Position numbers and translations under genes: made by a program. From contig NZ_JBAFWZ010000001.1 in assembly GCF_036662795.1 (NCBI RefSeq), positions 186,001 through 250,000 of the forward strand: a DNA stretch of 64,000 bases, written 5' to 3'. Source of the DNA: Lysinibacillus_B sp036662795. Its GTDB lineage: Bacteria > Bacillota > Bacilli > Bacillales_A > Planococcaceae. The notes beneath the pieces were generated by a model. That model worked only from the letters and a program-made list of their open reading frames with translations, searched no databases and was not told the DNA's origin. Positions within the stretch are counted from its first letter, which is position 1. Every line of letters starts with the position of its first letter. This document shows positions 9,276-18,404 of the stretch, one piece after another.

Positions 9276-11216
9276 TTATTCTCCATTTACTTCATCTAGA
9301 GAATTTGTAATTGTACTATTATTTTCGCTATAAAATTTATCTCCAATAGGATTTTCTATTATTGTTTCCTGTAATAAGATTTTTGAATAGTTAACAGCTT
9401 GAATATTTAAAGCGAATTTATCATTTCGGATAATGCAATTATTCGCGATGGTTGTAGAATTATTTTGAACATAAATATCAGATTCGCTTCCTTTTGTTAG
9501 CTGAGTGGAGAATAATTCCACATTTGATTTTAAATCGATCCAAATTTGTGGATATAAATGGTTAGAGATAAAAGATTCCTTTATATAGGCTTCACTATTG
9601 TTTTCGATAATAAAACCATTCCGAGCACCATCTAAAAGCTCGCTCCCTTTAAAAATTAGTGAGCTATCATTTATTGCGATTTGAGGCATTTTATGATGTG
9701 AAATTTGACTATTATATACATGAAGTGATGAATTTCGGCTTGCCTTAATTCCATTGGACGTACCATTATAGATTTTACAATTTTTTAAATGAGCTTCTGT
9801 TCCATTGGTAATTTCAATTTGTATTCCAGAGCTATCATGTATTGTACTATGATTAATATAAAGCTTGGAATGATCAATAATATAAAAGCTCTTTCCAGTA
9901 TGCAAATCACAATGATTGATTGTTATAATTGCCCCAGCTTTACCTGCAATATGTGGCATATCATTTGCCCAAAGTGTACAATATTCCACTAAAATCTCAG
10001 CATTAGAGGTAGCTAAAATTCCATTACCTTGATTTTGTGAAATTTCGCTTTCCAGAAGGGTTAGCTCACCGTCCATAACAGTTATGGCAGAATTAACATG
10101 ATTCAAAATTTTTGTTTGCACAGCTGTACAGCTTCCGAGAGATTTTATTAAAATACCGACTTGCTTACCCTCTTTAATTTCGCAGTCCTTTAATGAAGCG
10201 ATTGAATTTTCAGTCACAAGTAGCTGAGATAAAATATTCGCTGCAAATACAGTCTCTGTGAATGTAGCAATCGATTTTTCACGTAATTGTACACCGATTC
10301 CTTCACAGCTATGAATTTGTGTATCAACTGTATTTATACGAGATGCTGTAGTTAATTGGATATTGGCTAGTTGATGATAGGCTATTATACAATGCTGGAG
10401 ATCTGCTGTTGCATGTTCTTGTAGCATGATGCCCGATTCTTTTCCGTAATGAATTGTACAATTGGAGGCGATACATTCGCTATCCTGAAGCCAAATTTGT
10501 GGTAGTGGATGGTGCTGCAAAAAGGTGCCTCTTAGTGTAATTTGCGAGGAGTTTGTTACATATAAGCCGTTTCCTTGCCCATGTTCGATTGTACTACCTA
10601 TATCATGAAAGGTGGAGCGTGTTTGAACAATAACCTGAGTACCTAATTGATGATGCAATCGATTATTGTTTGATTTGACTGTGGCGTTTTCCTTCATCCA
10701 AAATCCATGGTCTGCATTTGAAAATTCACTATTTTCTACGACAATGGTGGATGCTTCTAATAAAATATGTGCTTTCCCGTTATGTCCAAAGGTACAGTTG
10801 GAAATCGATGCCTCGCTTCTATTAAATAAAGCAATTCCGATATCCTTTGCTTTGGTGACTAGGCATTCTTCCAACTCCAATTGACCTTGATTAACCGAAA
10901 GAATGGCGCTCGTGTTATCTCCTTTAAACGTACAGTTTTTAAAAATTGAATGGCCCTCTATATATATTTGAGCAGTCGGACAAAAGTATACATTTTCAAA
11001 TGTTACCTTTACTGAGTTAGGTATAATGATGATCCCTTCAATTATTACCTTCTCTTGTTCTTTTCCTACTACTAATACATCCTCGTAAAATTGAATAGAT
11101 TCTTTATAGTGTCCAGGTGCTACTTGGATTTCATCCCCTGAATCTGCTTTTTGAATCGCTTTTTCAATTGTTTTGACTGGTGAAAAAATAGAGGTGGAAA
11201 CCTTTATAATTGCCAT
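9276..11216 (-). CDS. Right-handed parallel beta-helix repeat protein
   Basis: 646 residues built almost wholly from repeats of about 22-24 residues of the pectate-lyase/NosD type. Recurrent elements are short beta-strands, conserved Asn/Cys/Ser turns (x-N-C-x-I/F) and G-I/N-G-I/L segments. The start resembles the DUF1565/pectin-lyase-fold entry: T-I-E-K-A-I-Q-K-A-x-S-G-D-E-I-x-V-A-P-G-x-Y. There is no signal peptide, sorting signal or transmembrane segment, so it is predicted to stay in the cytoplasm or leave by an unrecognised route. No catalytic residues of polysaccharide lyases are evident. GGGAGGG precedes the ATG. It is divergent from the AAA+/VWA/DUF2785 module, with 515 bp between. 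Function unknown. Confidence 0.8.
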   Translation of the reverse strand: MAIIKVSTSIFSPVKTIEKAIQKADSGDEIQVAPGHYKESIQFYEDVLVVGKEQEKVIIEGIIIIPNSVKVTFENVYFCPTAQIYIEGHSIFKNCTFKGDNTSAILSVNQGQLELEECLVTKAKDIGIALFNRSEASISNCTFGHNGKAHILLEASTIVVENSEFSNADHGFWMKENATVKSNNNRLHHQLGTQVIVQTRSTFHDIGSTIEHGQGNGLYVTNSSQITLRGTFLQHHPLPQIWLQDSECIASNCTIHYGKESGIMLQEHATADLQHCIIAYHQLANIQLTTASRINTVDTQIHSCEGIGVQLREKSIATFTETVFAANILSQLLVTENSIASLKDCEIKEGKQVGILIKSLGSCTAVQTKILNHVNSAITVMDGELTLLESEISQNQGNGILATSNAEILVEYCTLWANDMPHIAGKAGAIITINHCDLHTGKSFYIIDHSKLYINHSTIHDSSGIQIEITNGTEAHLKNCKIYNGTSNGIKASRNSSLHVYNSQISHHKMPQIAINDSSLIFKGSELLDGARNGFIIENNSEAYIKESFISNHLYPQIWIDLKSNVELFSTQLTKGSESDIYVQNNSTTIANNCIIRNDKFALNIQAVNYSKILLQETIIENPIGDKFYSENNSTITNSLDEVNGE

Positions 11217-11731
11217 TTTAACCCTCCCAAATCTATTTCAAGTATTAACATTATATTTTCACAAAACATCTTAAATTTAATCAATAAAACCGAAAATAAT
11301 TTGAAATATAGTTCATAAATGGAAAAAATGATTCGTTAGTAATAGTTTGTACTGATTGAATCTGTTTCAACATATAAACATTAGAAATAAGAATTTTAGT
11401 TAGAATTGATTCGATAATAGTATTTAAGTGAGCCAAATTCATAATTCATATTTCTATCATCAATTACGAACATTATAAAGAAAGAAAACATCTTTACTCG
11501 CATCGTTACGCTATAGGCAGACACGTTCCGTTTCACTAAAATGTTCGTGAATCTTCTTAGAAAACCATTTATGAAATTGCCTCAAGTGAAAAATAATAGT
11601 AATAAATGAGATTTACATTTTTGTATTGAAAGATAATCTTCATCACAAAGGTAAGAAGACATATGTTTTTCTAATATGCGAAAAGGGTGCGAGATATTAC
11701 TTGGCACTAAAAATAGAAGGGGGAGTATTAG
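11217..11731. other. 515-bp AT-rich divergent intergenic region
   Basis: No ORF with a credible ribosome site is visible. It must hold the promoters of the beta-helix gene and the RavA-like gene. On the minus strand a TATAAT hexamer lies about 30 bases before the beta-helix ATG, but with a poor -35. A less AT-rich patch at about 11490-11560 stands out from its surroundings and has no assigned role. Confidence 0.5.
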
Positions 11732-12853
11732 ATGTCACATCTTCGGCTACATCAAATACAGCAAAGTCTAAATGCGAAATTTTATGACCGTGAAGAAGAA
11801 ATTGAAGCGCTTTTAACCGCTCTTCTTTCGAGACAACATATTTTATTTATTGGTCCAGCGGGAACAGGGAAAAGTGCACTATCAGCGATGCTTGGTGAAA
11901 TTGTTGAAGGAAGCCGATTTTTTCAACATCTCCTAACTTCATTTAGTACACCGGAAGAATTGTTTGGCGTGTTGTCGTTAAAAGATTTAGAGCAAGGGGT
12001 ATACAAAAGAAATATTGAAGGTATGCTTCCCCAAGCACATTTTGCTTTTATAGATGAAATTTTTAAAGCTAACTCAGCTATATTAAACGCGCTACTAACC
12101 CTAATTAATGAGCGTGTTTTTACGAATAATGGTGTTGCGATACCGTCACCTTTAATGACGATTGTAGGTTCCTCTAATGAATATATTGAAGGAGATGAAG
12201 GACTAGAAGCACTTTTTGATCGTTTTTTATTACGTTATGAGGTAGATTACATTCGAGAGGATAATTTATTTATTGCTATGCTGAAAAATGAGCAGCAAAC
12301 GGAGGTACCCCGACTATCGTTAGAGGAACTTTATGAGCATCAGGAGCTTGTTGACACAGTAAAAATACCAAATGATGTTTATACCTCGCTTTCAAATATC
12401 CGAAAAAAATTACGGGATGAGGGTATACGCCCATCCGATCGTCGGTTTAAGCAATCTCTATCATTATTACGAGCAAAGGCTTATTTAGATGGGCGTTTTC
12501 AGGTGAATCGGTCCGACCTCGTATTGTTATCAAATGTATTATGGGAAAGAGCAGAGCAAAGAGATGCCACAACGGAAATAGTAACAGGGGTAGCCCATGA
12601 TACAGTAGATACATTTATTCAACAAATTCGACCGGCATTTGAATCCATTGTGCTTAATGTTCAAAATGAATTAATTCAAAAAACACCTAGTTCAAGAGCC
12701 AAATTAAGTGAATTATTACTACAGGGGAAATCGTTATATTTAGAAGTGCAGGAAAAGCATCGTCAAGCTCCTAATAGGGAAGAATTGCTTCTTTTAAAAA
12801 ACGATATGCATAAACGGTTAATGAAAATTACGTCAGATGTTATTGGATTTTAA
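11732..12853 (+). CDS. MoxR AAA+ ATPase of the RavA type
   Basis: 373 residues. Walker A G-P-A-G-T-G-K-S is at 41-48, Walker B A-F-I-D-E at 105-109, and the sensor segment S-S-N-E at about 147-150. The stretch E-L-F-G-V-L-S-L-K-D-L followed by D-E-I-F-K-A-N-S-A-I-L-N-A-L-L-T-L-I-N-E-R matches the RavA branch of MoxR proteins, which act as chaperone-like ATPases with a VWA partner. A helical tail replaces the large C-terminal part of E. coli RavA, so it is shorter. ATG with AGAAGGGGG upstream. The next gene encodes the VWA partner, 34 bases on. In E. coli, RavA-ViaA acts on respiratory Fe-S and stress-response partners; the target here is unknown. Confidence 0.88.
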   Translation: MSHLRLHQIQQSLNAKFYDREEEIEALLTALLSRQHILFIGPAGTGKSALSAMLGEIVEGSRFFQHLLTSFSTPEELFGVLSLKDLEQGVYKRNIEGMLPQAHFAFIDEIFKANSAILNALLTLINERVFTNNGVAIPSPLMTIVGSSNEYIEGDEGLEALFDRFLLRYEVDYIREDNLFIAMLKNEQQTEVPRLSLEELYEHQELVDTVKIPNDVYTSLSNIRKKLRDEGIRPSDRRFKQSLSLLRAKAYLDGRFQVNRSDLVLLSNVLWERAEQRDATTEIVTGVAHDTVDTFIQQIRPAFESIVLNVQNELIQKTPSSRAKLSELLLQGKSLYLEVQEKHRQAPNREELLLLKNDMHKRLMKITSDVIGF

Positions 12854-12887
12854 CTTTAAACAGGATAATCGAAAGTAGGGAATGCCC

Positions 12888-14375
12888 TTGGACAAAAAAT
12901 ATCACGTTTCCGTTTTGAATATTCAAAAGAGTGATTTTGAAAGATTTAATGATATTTTCAAGCTTTCGGCTTTACTTCAGAGCGTTTGTCTCAATGGAGA
13001 AAAAGTGTATTCCGGATTCACCAATGTTGTTGGAGATGTTTGGTACGTCTTTTTTGCTGTTCGACCAGCCCTTTGTTCTAGTAAGAAAAGTCAAGCTCCT
13101 GTACAAAATAATCTATTAGTCAAAGTGATGGAGAGTGATAGCTACAAAAGTTGGCATCGTTTAACAGCTGGCGATGATTTGTTATCAGTTATAACAGCTA
13201 TTACTTTTAGCGAACAGCTCATACAATGGCTCGAGCAAAATTCAACGATTCAACAAGCACAACAAATAGTTAACAGTACGCAAAGTAAAATTGATGCTGC
13301 TAGCAATACTCTACAGCAGCTTCGAAAGAAAAAAATTAGTTTAAATGCAACAATAGAAGAGAAAAGGCAGTACCATCAAAATAAACATGAACAATTTGAA
13401 ATGCTAACGTCGGCACAACAAGCAAGAAAGCAAGCAAAGTTTGAAATTCAGCTAGAGATTGAAAGGCTTTCAAAAGATAAGCTAGAAAGCATGATAAATA
13501 AAAGTAGAACGAATGCAAAAGAAATAAAAAAATCCGTTATGTCGCTTAGTTCTCCAGATGGGAAACAGTTAGCGAATGTACCTATTTCAGATCAACTGCT
13601 ACTCTCAGATCAGCTTCAATCCAATGTTAAATTAAAAAGAATTGCGGAGCTCACTGGTCGGTTCAAAAGTATTGCAAAGAAAAAGCAACGTCAAATAGAA
13701 AAAATAACGATGAATCGTAAAGATATGACACTTGGACAAGAAATAACAAGATTATTGCCAATAGAGCAGGCGAATTTATTATTGCCGAATTTTAAGAAAG
13801 ACTTTTTACGAAGGTTCTCAGAGCACCAAACGCTAGTTTTTGATATAAAGGGAAAAGATCGACGTGGAAAGGGACCGATTATTATTTGTATGGATGAGAG
13901 CAGCTCCATGACAACTCTTAAAGAGCAGAGTAAAGCTTTTTGTCTTGCTCTTCTTTCAATAGCTCATAAACAGAAACGTGACTTTGCAATTATTCCGTTT
14001 GCTAGTGATATCGGTGACACGTTAATTTTTTCTAAAGGGCGCGCTACAACAGATGAAATACTCTCCTTTACTGAAGAATTTTTAGGTGGAGGAACAAATT
14101 TTGAAAAGCCTTTACTCGCATCATTAAATATACTGTCAAGAAGTGAATTTAATTTAGCAGATATATTATTTGTAACAGACGGTACTAGTTTTCTTTCTAG
14201 CGCATTTATAGATCAATTTAATTCGATAAAAAAGCAACGTAAATTTTTATGCACAGCCATTGTTCTAACAAATTTATTTAATGCAGTTGACTTAGCACTG
14301 GTCAATAGGTTTTGTGATGAGGTCATAGAGGTTAATGATTTATTCGATGCAGAAGATGTTTTTTCAATAACCTAA
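12888..14375 (+). CDS. ViaA-like VWA domain protein
   Basis: About 495 residues from the TTG at 12888; this start is preferred over ATG 12882 because the site GTAGGG ends only one base before the ATG but seven before the TTG. Residues 110-260 are a charged coiled coil. The C-terminal third is a VWA domain with a complete MIDAS D-E-S-S-S beginning at residue 336. The lead-in T-L-G-Q-E-I-T-R-L-L-P and L-x-R-R-F-S-E-x-Q-x-L-V-F-D-I-K-G-K-D-R-R-G-K-G-P-I-I-I-C-M-D is the ViaA/CoxE-like signature. No membrane segments, so it is cytoplasmic and the probable partner of the preceding ATPase. Confidence 0.85.
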   Translation: MDKKYHVSVLNIQKSDFERFNDIFKLSALLQSVCLNGEKVYSGFTNVVGDVWYVFFAVRPALCSSKKSQAPVQNNLLVKVMESDSYKSWHRLTAGDDLLSVITAITFSEQLIQWLEQNSTIQQAQQIVNSTQSKIDAASNTLQQLRKKKISLNATIEEKRQYHQNKHEQFEMLTSAQQARKQAKFEIQLEIERLSKDKLESMINKSRTNAKEIKKSVMSLSSPDGKQLANVPISDQLLLSDQLQSNVKLKRIAELTGRFKSIAKKKQRQIEKITMNRKDMTLGQEITRLLPIEQANLLLPNFKKDFLRRFSEHQTLVFDIKGKDRRGKGPIIICMDESSSMTTLKEQSKAFCLALLSIAHKQKRDFAIIPFASDIGDTLIFSKGRATTDEILSFTEEFLGGGTNFEKPLLASLNILSRSEFNLADILFVTDGTSFLSSAFIDQFNSIKKQRKFLCTAIVLTNLFNAVDLALVNRFCDEVIEVNDLFDAEDVFSIT

Positions 14376-14444
14376 TAGTTCCTTCTAGCGAAAATTGTTA
14401 TTGTTTCATACAATGGCAATAGAGTTTCGTTAGGAGGTTTTTTT

Positions 14445-15278
14445 TTGATACAGGAATTACAGCAAATACTCGCCATGAATGAGGGGGAGCGTCATACATA
14501 TGTTGGACAGCATGAGGTACCTTTATTACAAAGGATGTTGCAACATATTGGGGATCCTAATAGCAAGCTGCGAGATCAATTAAATTATCGTGTATTTATA
14601 GAGCTACTAGCTTCAAACACCTTTTCACAGGAGGGCTTAAAAACGGTGAGCGAAGCACTAATTAGCGATGATCTATTATTTTTAAATATTAGTGGTGGGC
14701 AAACAGATTCAGTATTTACTCGTACATTTACAACACTTTGGCTAACAGGAATTCTTCATGTGGATGCAAGGTTACGATTTATTGAAGAAGATAAATTAAC
14801 AGAAATATTTACTAGGAGCAGTCGATATTTTTTACAGGAAAATGATGTGCGAGGTTTTGTTGATGAGGCAAGAGGATGGGCACATAGTATGGCTCATGGT
14901 GCAGATTTAATGGAAGCCATCATTCGTCATCCAAAGTTTGATTTTCGTTTTGCACCATTCATCCTGCAAGGCCTAAAAGAGGCGTTTTGGAAGGGGAGCG
15001 TTTATATCGATGATGAGGAAGAACGTTTTGCTAAAATCATTGATGCATTAATCTCGGTAGAATTTAATGAAGAAGTACTAATTGAATGGGTAGAGCAAAC
15101 ATTTGATAAACTAGAAGCCTACCTGTATCAAGAGGGCTATACACCTGCCTGGTTCAAAGCGCGTACAAATACATTACATTTTATGAAAACACTCTATTTC
15201 ACAGTCAAGTTCAGAAATAAATATGACAAACTTCGTGGCGTAACATCGATCTTTATTCAAAAATGGATGAAGATGTAG
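14445..15278 (+). CDS. DUF2785 family protein
   Basis: 277 residues, all helical, TTG start with TAGGAGG eight bases upstream. The segment G-D-P-N-S-K-L-R-D-Q-L-N-Y near residue 37 and R-G-W-A-H-S-M-A-H-G-A-D-L near residue 143 are the hallmarks of DUF2785, a family of unknown function. The two histidines and the aspartate of the second motif could bind metal; that is speculation. It lies 69 bases after the ViaA-like gene with no terminator between, so it may be the third gene of the RavA/ViaA-like unit. Confidence 0.75.
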   Translation: MIQELQQILAMNEGERHTYVGQHEVPLLQRMLQHIGDPNSKLRDQLNYRVFIELLASNTFSQEGLKTVSEALISDDLLFLNISGGQTDSVFTRTFTTLWLTGILHVDARLRFIEEDKLTEIFTRSSRYFLQENDVRGFVDEARGWAHSMAHGADLMEAIIRHPKFDFRFAPFILQGLKEAFWKGSVYIDDEEERFAKIIDALISVEFNEEVLIEWVEQTFDKLEAYLYQEGYTPAWFKARTNTLHFMKTLYFTVKFRNKYDKLRGVTSIFIQKWMKM

Positions 15279-15406
15279 TCTGACTAGAAAAAAACGATAA
15301 AAAAGTTTGGTAAATTAGTTTATCGTGAATTATTCTCCCGCAATTGCAGTAGACTATGAACGGTAAAAATTCTTATCTTAGAAGAATCACGCATTTCCGA
15401 TAAGTC

Positions 15407-15473
15407 ATAATTAAAACTTATGGCAAAAGATAATATTAATGTAATTTACTTATGTTAATAAATGAGCTATCAT
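15407..15473 (+). promoter_or_regulatory. Aconitase promoter with CcpC-type operator
   Basis: A sigma-A-like promoter has -35 TTTACT at 15445-15450, a 17-bp spacer, and -10 TATCAT at 15468-15473. A perfect ATAA-N7-TTAT dyad lies at 15407-15421, centred near -66 from the expected start. A TTAT half-site lies near -28, and ATAA at 15458-15461. This is the arrangement known for the citrate-responsive repressor CcpC at Bacillus subtilis citB (dyad near -66, half-site near -27). CcpC itself is not in the window. Confidence 0.65.
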
Positions 15474-15536
15474 AGTGGATGGAGAAAAGAAGCTTTTACA
15501 TAGCCTTTTCAATATGAAAATTAGGGGGATTTACTA

Positions 15537-18242
15537 ATGGCACAAGAGAACTTACACAATAGCCGTTCGTCTTTCGAAGTAAATGGTAAGACATATAACT
15601 ATTACCGTTTATCTGCAATCGAAGAAGCTGGTATTGCAAACGTATCACGCCTTCCTTACTCAATCAAAGTATTATTAGAATCTGTTTTACGTCAATACGA
15701 TGCATACGTAATCAAAGATGAGCACGTAAACGAATTAGCAAAATGGGGCGCTGGCGCTGATGCAGAAGCAGAAGTACCATTCAAACCTTCTCGCGTAGTT
15801 TTACAAGACTTTACTGGTGTACCAGTAGTAGTAGACTTAGCTTCTTTACGTTCAGCAATGAAAGAAATGGGTGGTAACCCTGATAAAATCAACCCTGCAA
15901 TCCCTGTTGATCTTGTAATTGACCACTCAGTACAAGTTGACAAATACGGTAATGCAGCAGCATTAAACGCTAACATGGACCTTGAGTTCGAGCGTAACGC
16001 TGAGCGTTATAACTTCTTAAAATGGGCTCAAACTGCTTATGATAACTTCCGCGCTGTACCACCAGCAACTGGTATCGTACACCAAGTTAACTTAGAGTAC
16101 TTAGCTCCAATCGTACACGTTAAAGAAAATGCAGATGGCACTTTCGAAACATTCCCAGATTCAGTAGTAGGTACTGACTCACATACAACAATGATCAACG
16201 GTATCGGTGTTCTTGGATGGGGTGTTGGTGGTATTGAAGCTGAAGCAGGTATGCTTGGTCAACCTTCTTACTTCCCGATTCCAGAAGTTATCGGTGTTAA
16301 ATTAGTAGGCGAATTACCAAACGGTACTACAGCTACTGACTTAGCTTTAAAAGTAACTCAAGTTTTACGTCAACGCGGCGTAGTAGGTAAATTCGTTGAG
16401 TTCTTCGGTCCTGGTGTAACAAAATTACCATTAGCTGACCGTGCTACAATCTCTAATATGGCTCCAGAATACGGTGCTACTTGTGGTTTCTTCGCAATCG
16501 ACGACGAATCATTAAGCTACATGCGTTTAACTGGTCGTGACGAAGAGCATATCGCTGTTGTAGAAAACTACTTAAAAGCGAACGACATGTTCTTTGACCC
16601 AACTTTAGAGCCAGTTTACACTGACGTTTTAGAAATTAACTTAGCGGACATCGAAGCAAACCTATCAGGTCCAAAACGTCCACAAGATTTAATTCCTTTA
16701 ACTCAAATGCGTAATGTTTACCGTGATTCTGTAGTAGCTCCACAAGGTACTCAAGGTTTCGGTTTAACTGAAGCAGAATTCGACAAAACGTCTACGGCTA
16801 ACTTTGCTGAAGGTGCTGTTGAAATTCCAGCAGGTGCGGTTGCAATCGCTGCAATCACATCTTGTACAAACACATCTAACCCATACGTGCTTTTAGCAGC
16901 TGGTTTAGTAGCTAAAAAAGCAGTAGAGCGCGGCATCAAGCCAGCTAAATGGGTTAAAACTTCTTTAGCACCAGGTTCTAAAGTAGTAACTGGTTACTTA
17001 GAAGATTCTGGCTTACAACAATACTTCGATGCAATCGGCTTCAACACAGTTGGTTACGGTTGTACAACATGTATCGGTAACTCAGGTCCATTACTTCCAG
17101 AAATCGAAGAAGCGATCAAATCTAACGACTTATTCGTAACTTCTGTTCTATCTGGTAACCGTAACTTCGAAGGCCGTGTTCACCCACTAGTAAAAGCTAA
17201 CTTCTTAGCTTCACCACCACTAGTAGTTGCATACGCTTTAGCTGGTACTGTAGATATCGACTTACAAAAAGACGCAATCGCAGTTGACAAAGACGGTAAC
17301 GATGTATTCTTCGCTGACATCTGGCCATCAACTGAAGAAGTAAACGAAGTATTAAACAAAGTAGTAACACGTGAGCTATTCCAAAAAGAATACGAAACAG
17401 TGTTCACTGCTAACGAAAAATGGAATGCAATCGAGACTTCAACTGAATCTCTATACACATTCGATGATAAATCAACTTACATCCAAAACCCTCCATTCTT
17501 CACGGGTCTTTCTAAAGAGCCAGAAGCAATTAAAGGTCTTGATGGATTACGCGTAATGGCGAAGTTTGGTGACTCAATTACAACTGACCATATTTCTCCA
17601 GCTGGTTCAATCGGTAAAGATACACCAGCAGGTAAATATTTAATCGAAAACGGTGTAGCAATCCGTGACTTCAACTCTTACGGTTCACGTCGTGGTAACC
17701 ACGAAGTAATGATGCGCGGTACATTCGCTAACATCCGTATCCGTAACCAAGTTGCTCCAGGAACAGAGGGTGGATTCACTACTTACTGGCCAACTGGTGA
17801 AGTTATGTACATCTATGATGCATGTATGAAGTACCAAGAGCAAGGCACTGGCTTAGTAGTACTTGCTGGTAACGACTACGGTATGGGTTCTTCTCGTGAC
17901 TGGGCTGCTAAAGGTACATTCTTACTAGGCGTTAAGACTGTAATTGCTCAAAGCTACGAGCGTATCCACCGTTCTAACCTTGTAATGATGGGCGTTCTAC
18001 CATTACAATATTTAAACGGCGATTCTGCTGATTCATTAGGTTTAACTGGTGAAGAAACAATCTCTGTTAACATCACTGACGATGTAAAACCACGTGACAT
18101 CTTAACTGTTACTGCTACATCTCCAGACGGAACTGTTAAAACATTCGATGCTTTAGCTCGTTTCGACTCAGAAGTAGAAGTTGACTACTACCGTCACGGT
18201 GGTATCCTACAAATGGTATTACGCGCGAAAGCAGCTGAATAA
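15537..18242 (+). CDS. acnA: Aconitate hydratase A
   Basis: 901 residues, the usual length of the AcnA/IRP1 type. It interconverts citrate and isocitrate in the TCA cycle (EC 4.2.1.3). The [4Fe-4S] ligands are visible as C443 (I-T-S-C-T-N-T-S-N-P) and C509/C512 (Y-G-C-T-T-C-I-G-N-S-G-P). The swivelling C-terminal domain carries the substrate motif G-S-S-R-D-W-A-A-K-G. Codon use is visibly biased towards a small set (GGT, CGT, TTA, AAA, GAA), typical of a highly expressed gene and unlike its neighbours. ATG with AGGGGG upstream. Monocistronic, ending in a strong terminator. Aconitases of this group can also bind RNA when the cluster is lost. Confidence 0.98.
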   Translation: MAQENLHNSRSSFEVNGKTYNYYRLSAIEEAGIANVSRLPYSIKVLLESVLRQYDAYVIKDEHVNELAKWGAGADAEAEVPFKPSRVVLQDFTGVPVVVDLASLRSAMKEMGGNPDKINPAIPVDLVIDHSVQVDKYGNAAALNANMDLEFERNAERYNFLKWAQTAYDNFRAVPPATGIVHQVNLEYLAPIVHVKENADGTFETFPDSVVGTDSHTTMINGIGVLGWGVGGIEAEAGMLGQPSYFPIPEVIGVKLVGELPNGTTATDLALKVTQVLRQRGVVGKFVEFFGPGVTKLPLADRATISNMAPEYGATCGFFAIDDESLSYMRLTGRDEEHIAVVENYLKANDMFFDPTLEPVYTDVLEINLADIEANLSGPKRPQDLIPLTQMRNVYRDSVVAPQGTQGFGLTEAEFDKTSTANFAEGAVEIPAGAVAIAAITSCTNTSNPYVLLAAGLVAKKAVERGIKPAKWVKTSLAPGSKVVTGYLEDSGLQQYFDAIGFNTVGYGCTTCIGNSGPLLPEIEEAIKSNDLFVTSVLSGNRNFEGRVHPLVKANFLASPPLVVAYALAGTVDIDLQKDAIAVDKDGNDVFFADIWPSTEEVNEVLNKVVTRELFQKEYETVFTANEKWNAIETSTESLYTFDDKSTYIQNPPFFTGLSKEPEAIKGLDGLRVMAKFGDSITTDHISPAGSIGKDTPAGKYLIENGVAIRDFNSYGSRRGNHEVMMRGTFANIRIRNQVAPGTEGGFTTYWPTGEVMYIYDACMKYQEQGTGLVVLAGNDYGMGSSRDWAAKGTFLLGVKTVIAQSYERIHRSNLVMMGVLPLQYLNGDSADSLGLTGEETISVNITDDVKPRDILTVTATSPDGTVKTFDALARFDSEVEVDYYRHGGILQMVLRAKAAE

Positions 18243-18253
18243 TTCATTTGTAT

Positions 18254-18288
18254 CAGTCCGTAGGCATTTAGCTTACGGACTTTTTTTT
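18254..18288 (+). terminator. Terminator of acnA
   Basis: AGTCCGTA pairs with TACGGACT and is followed by T8. Confidence 0.9.
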
Positions 18289-18404
18289 GTGTTTACAATA
18301 CTTTTACACTAATTTCAGAAAATTTAAACATTTGAATCTCTTAATCATGTAAAATAGTATTGTAAGATATTTCACAATATTATAGAGGATGGGAGATAAT
18401 TTAA

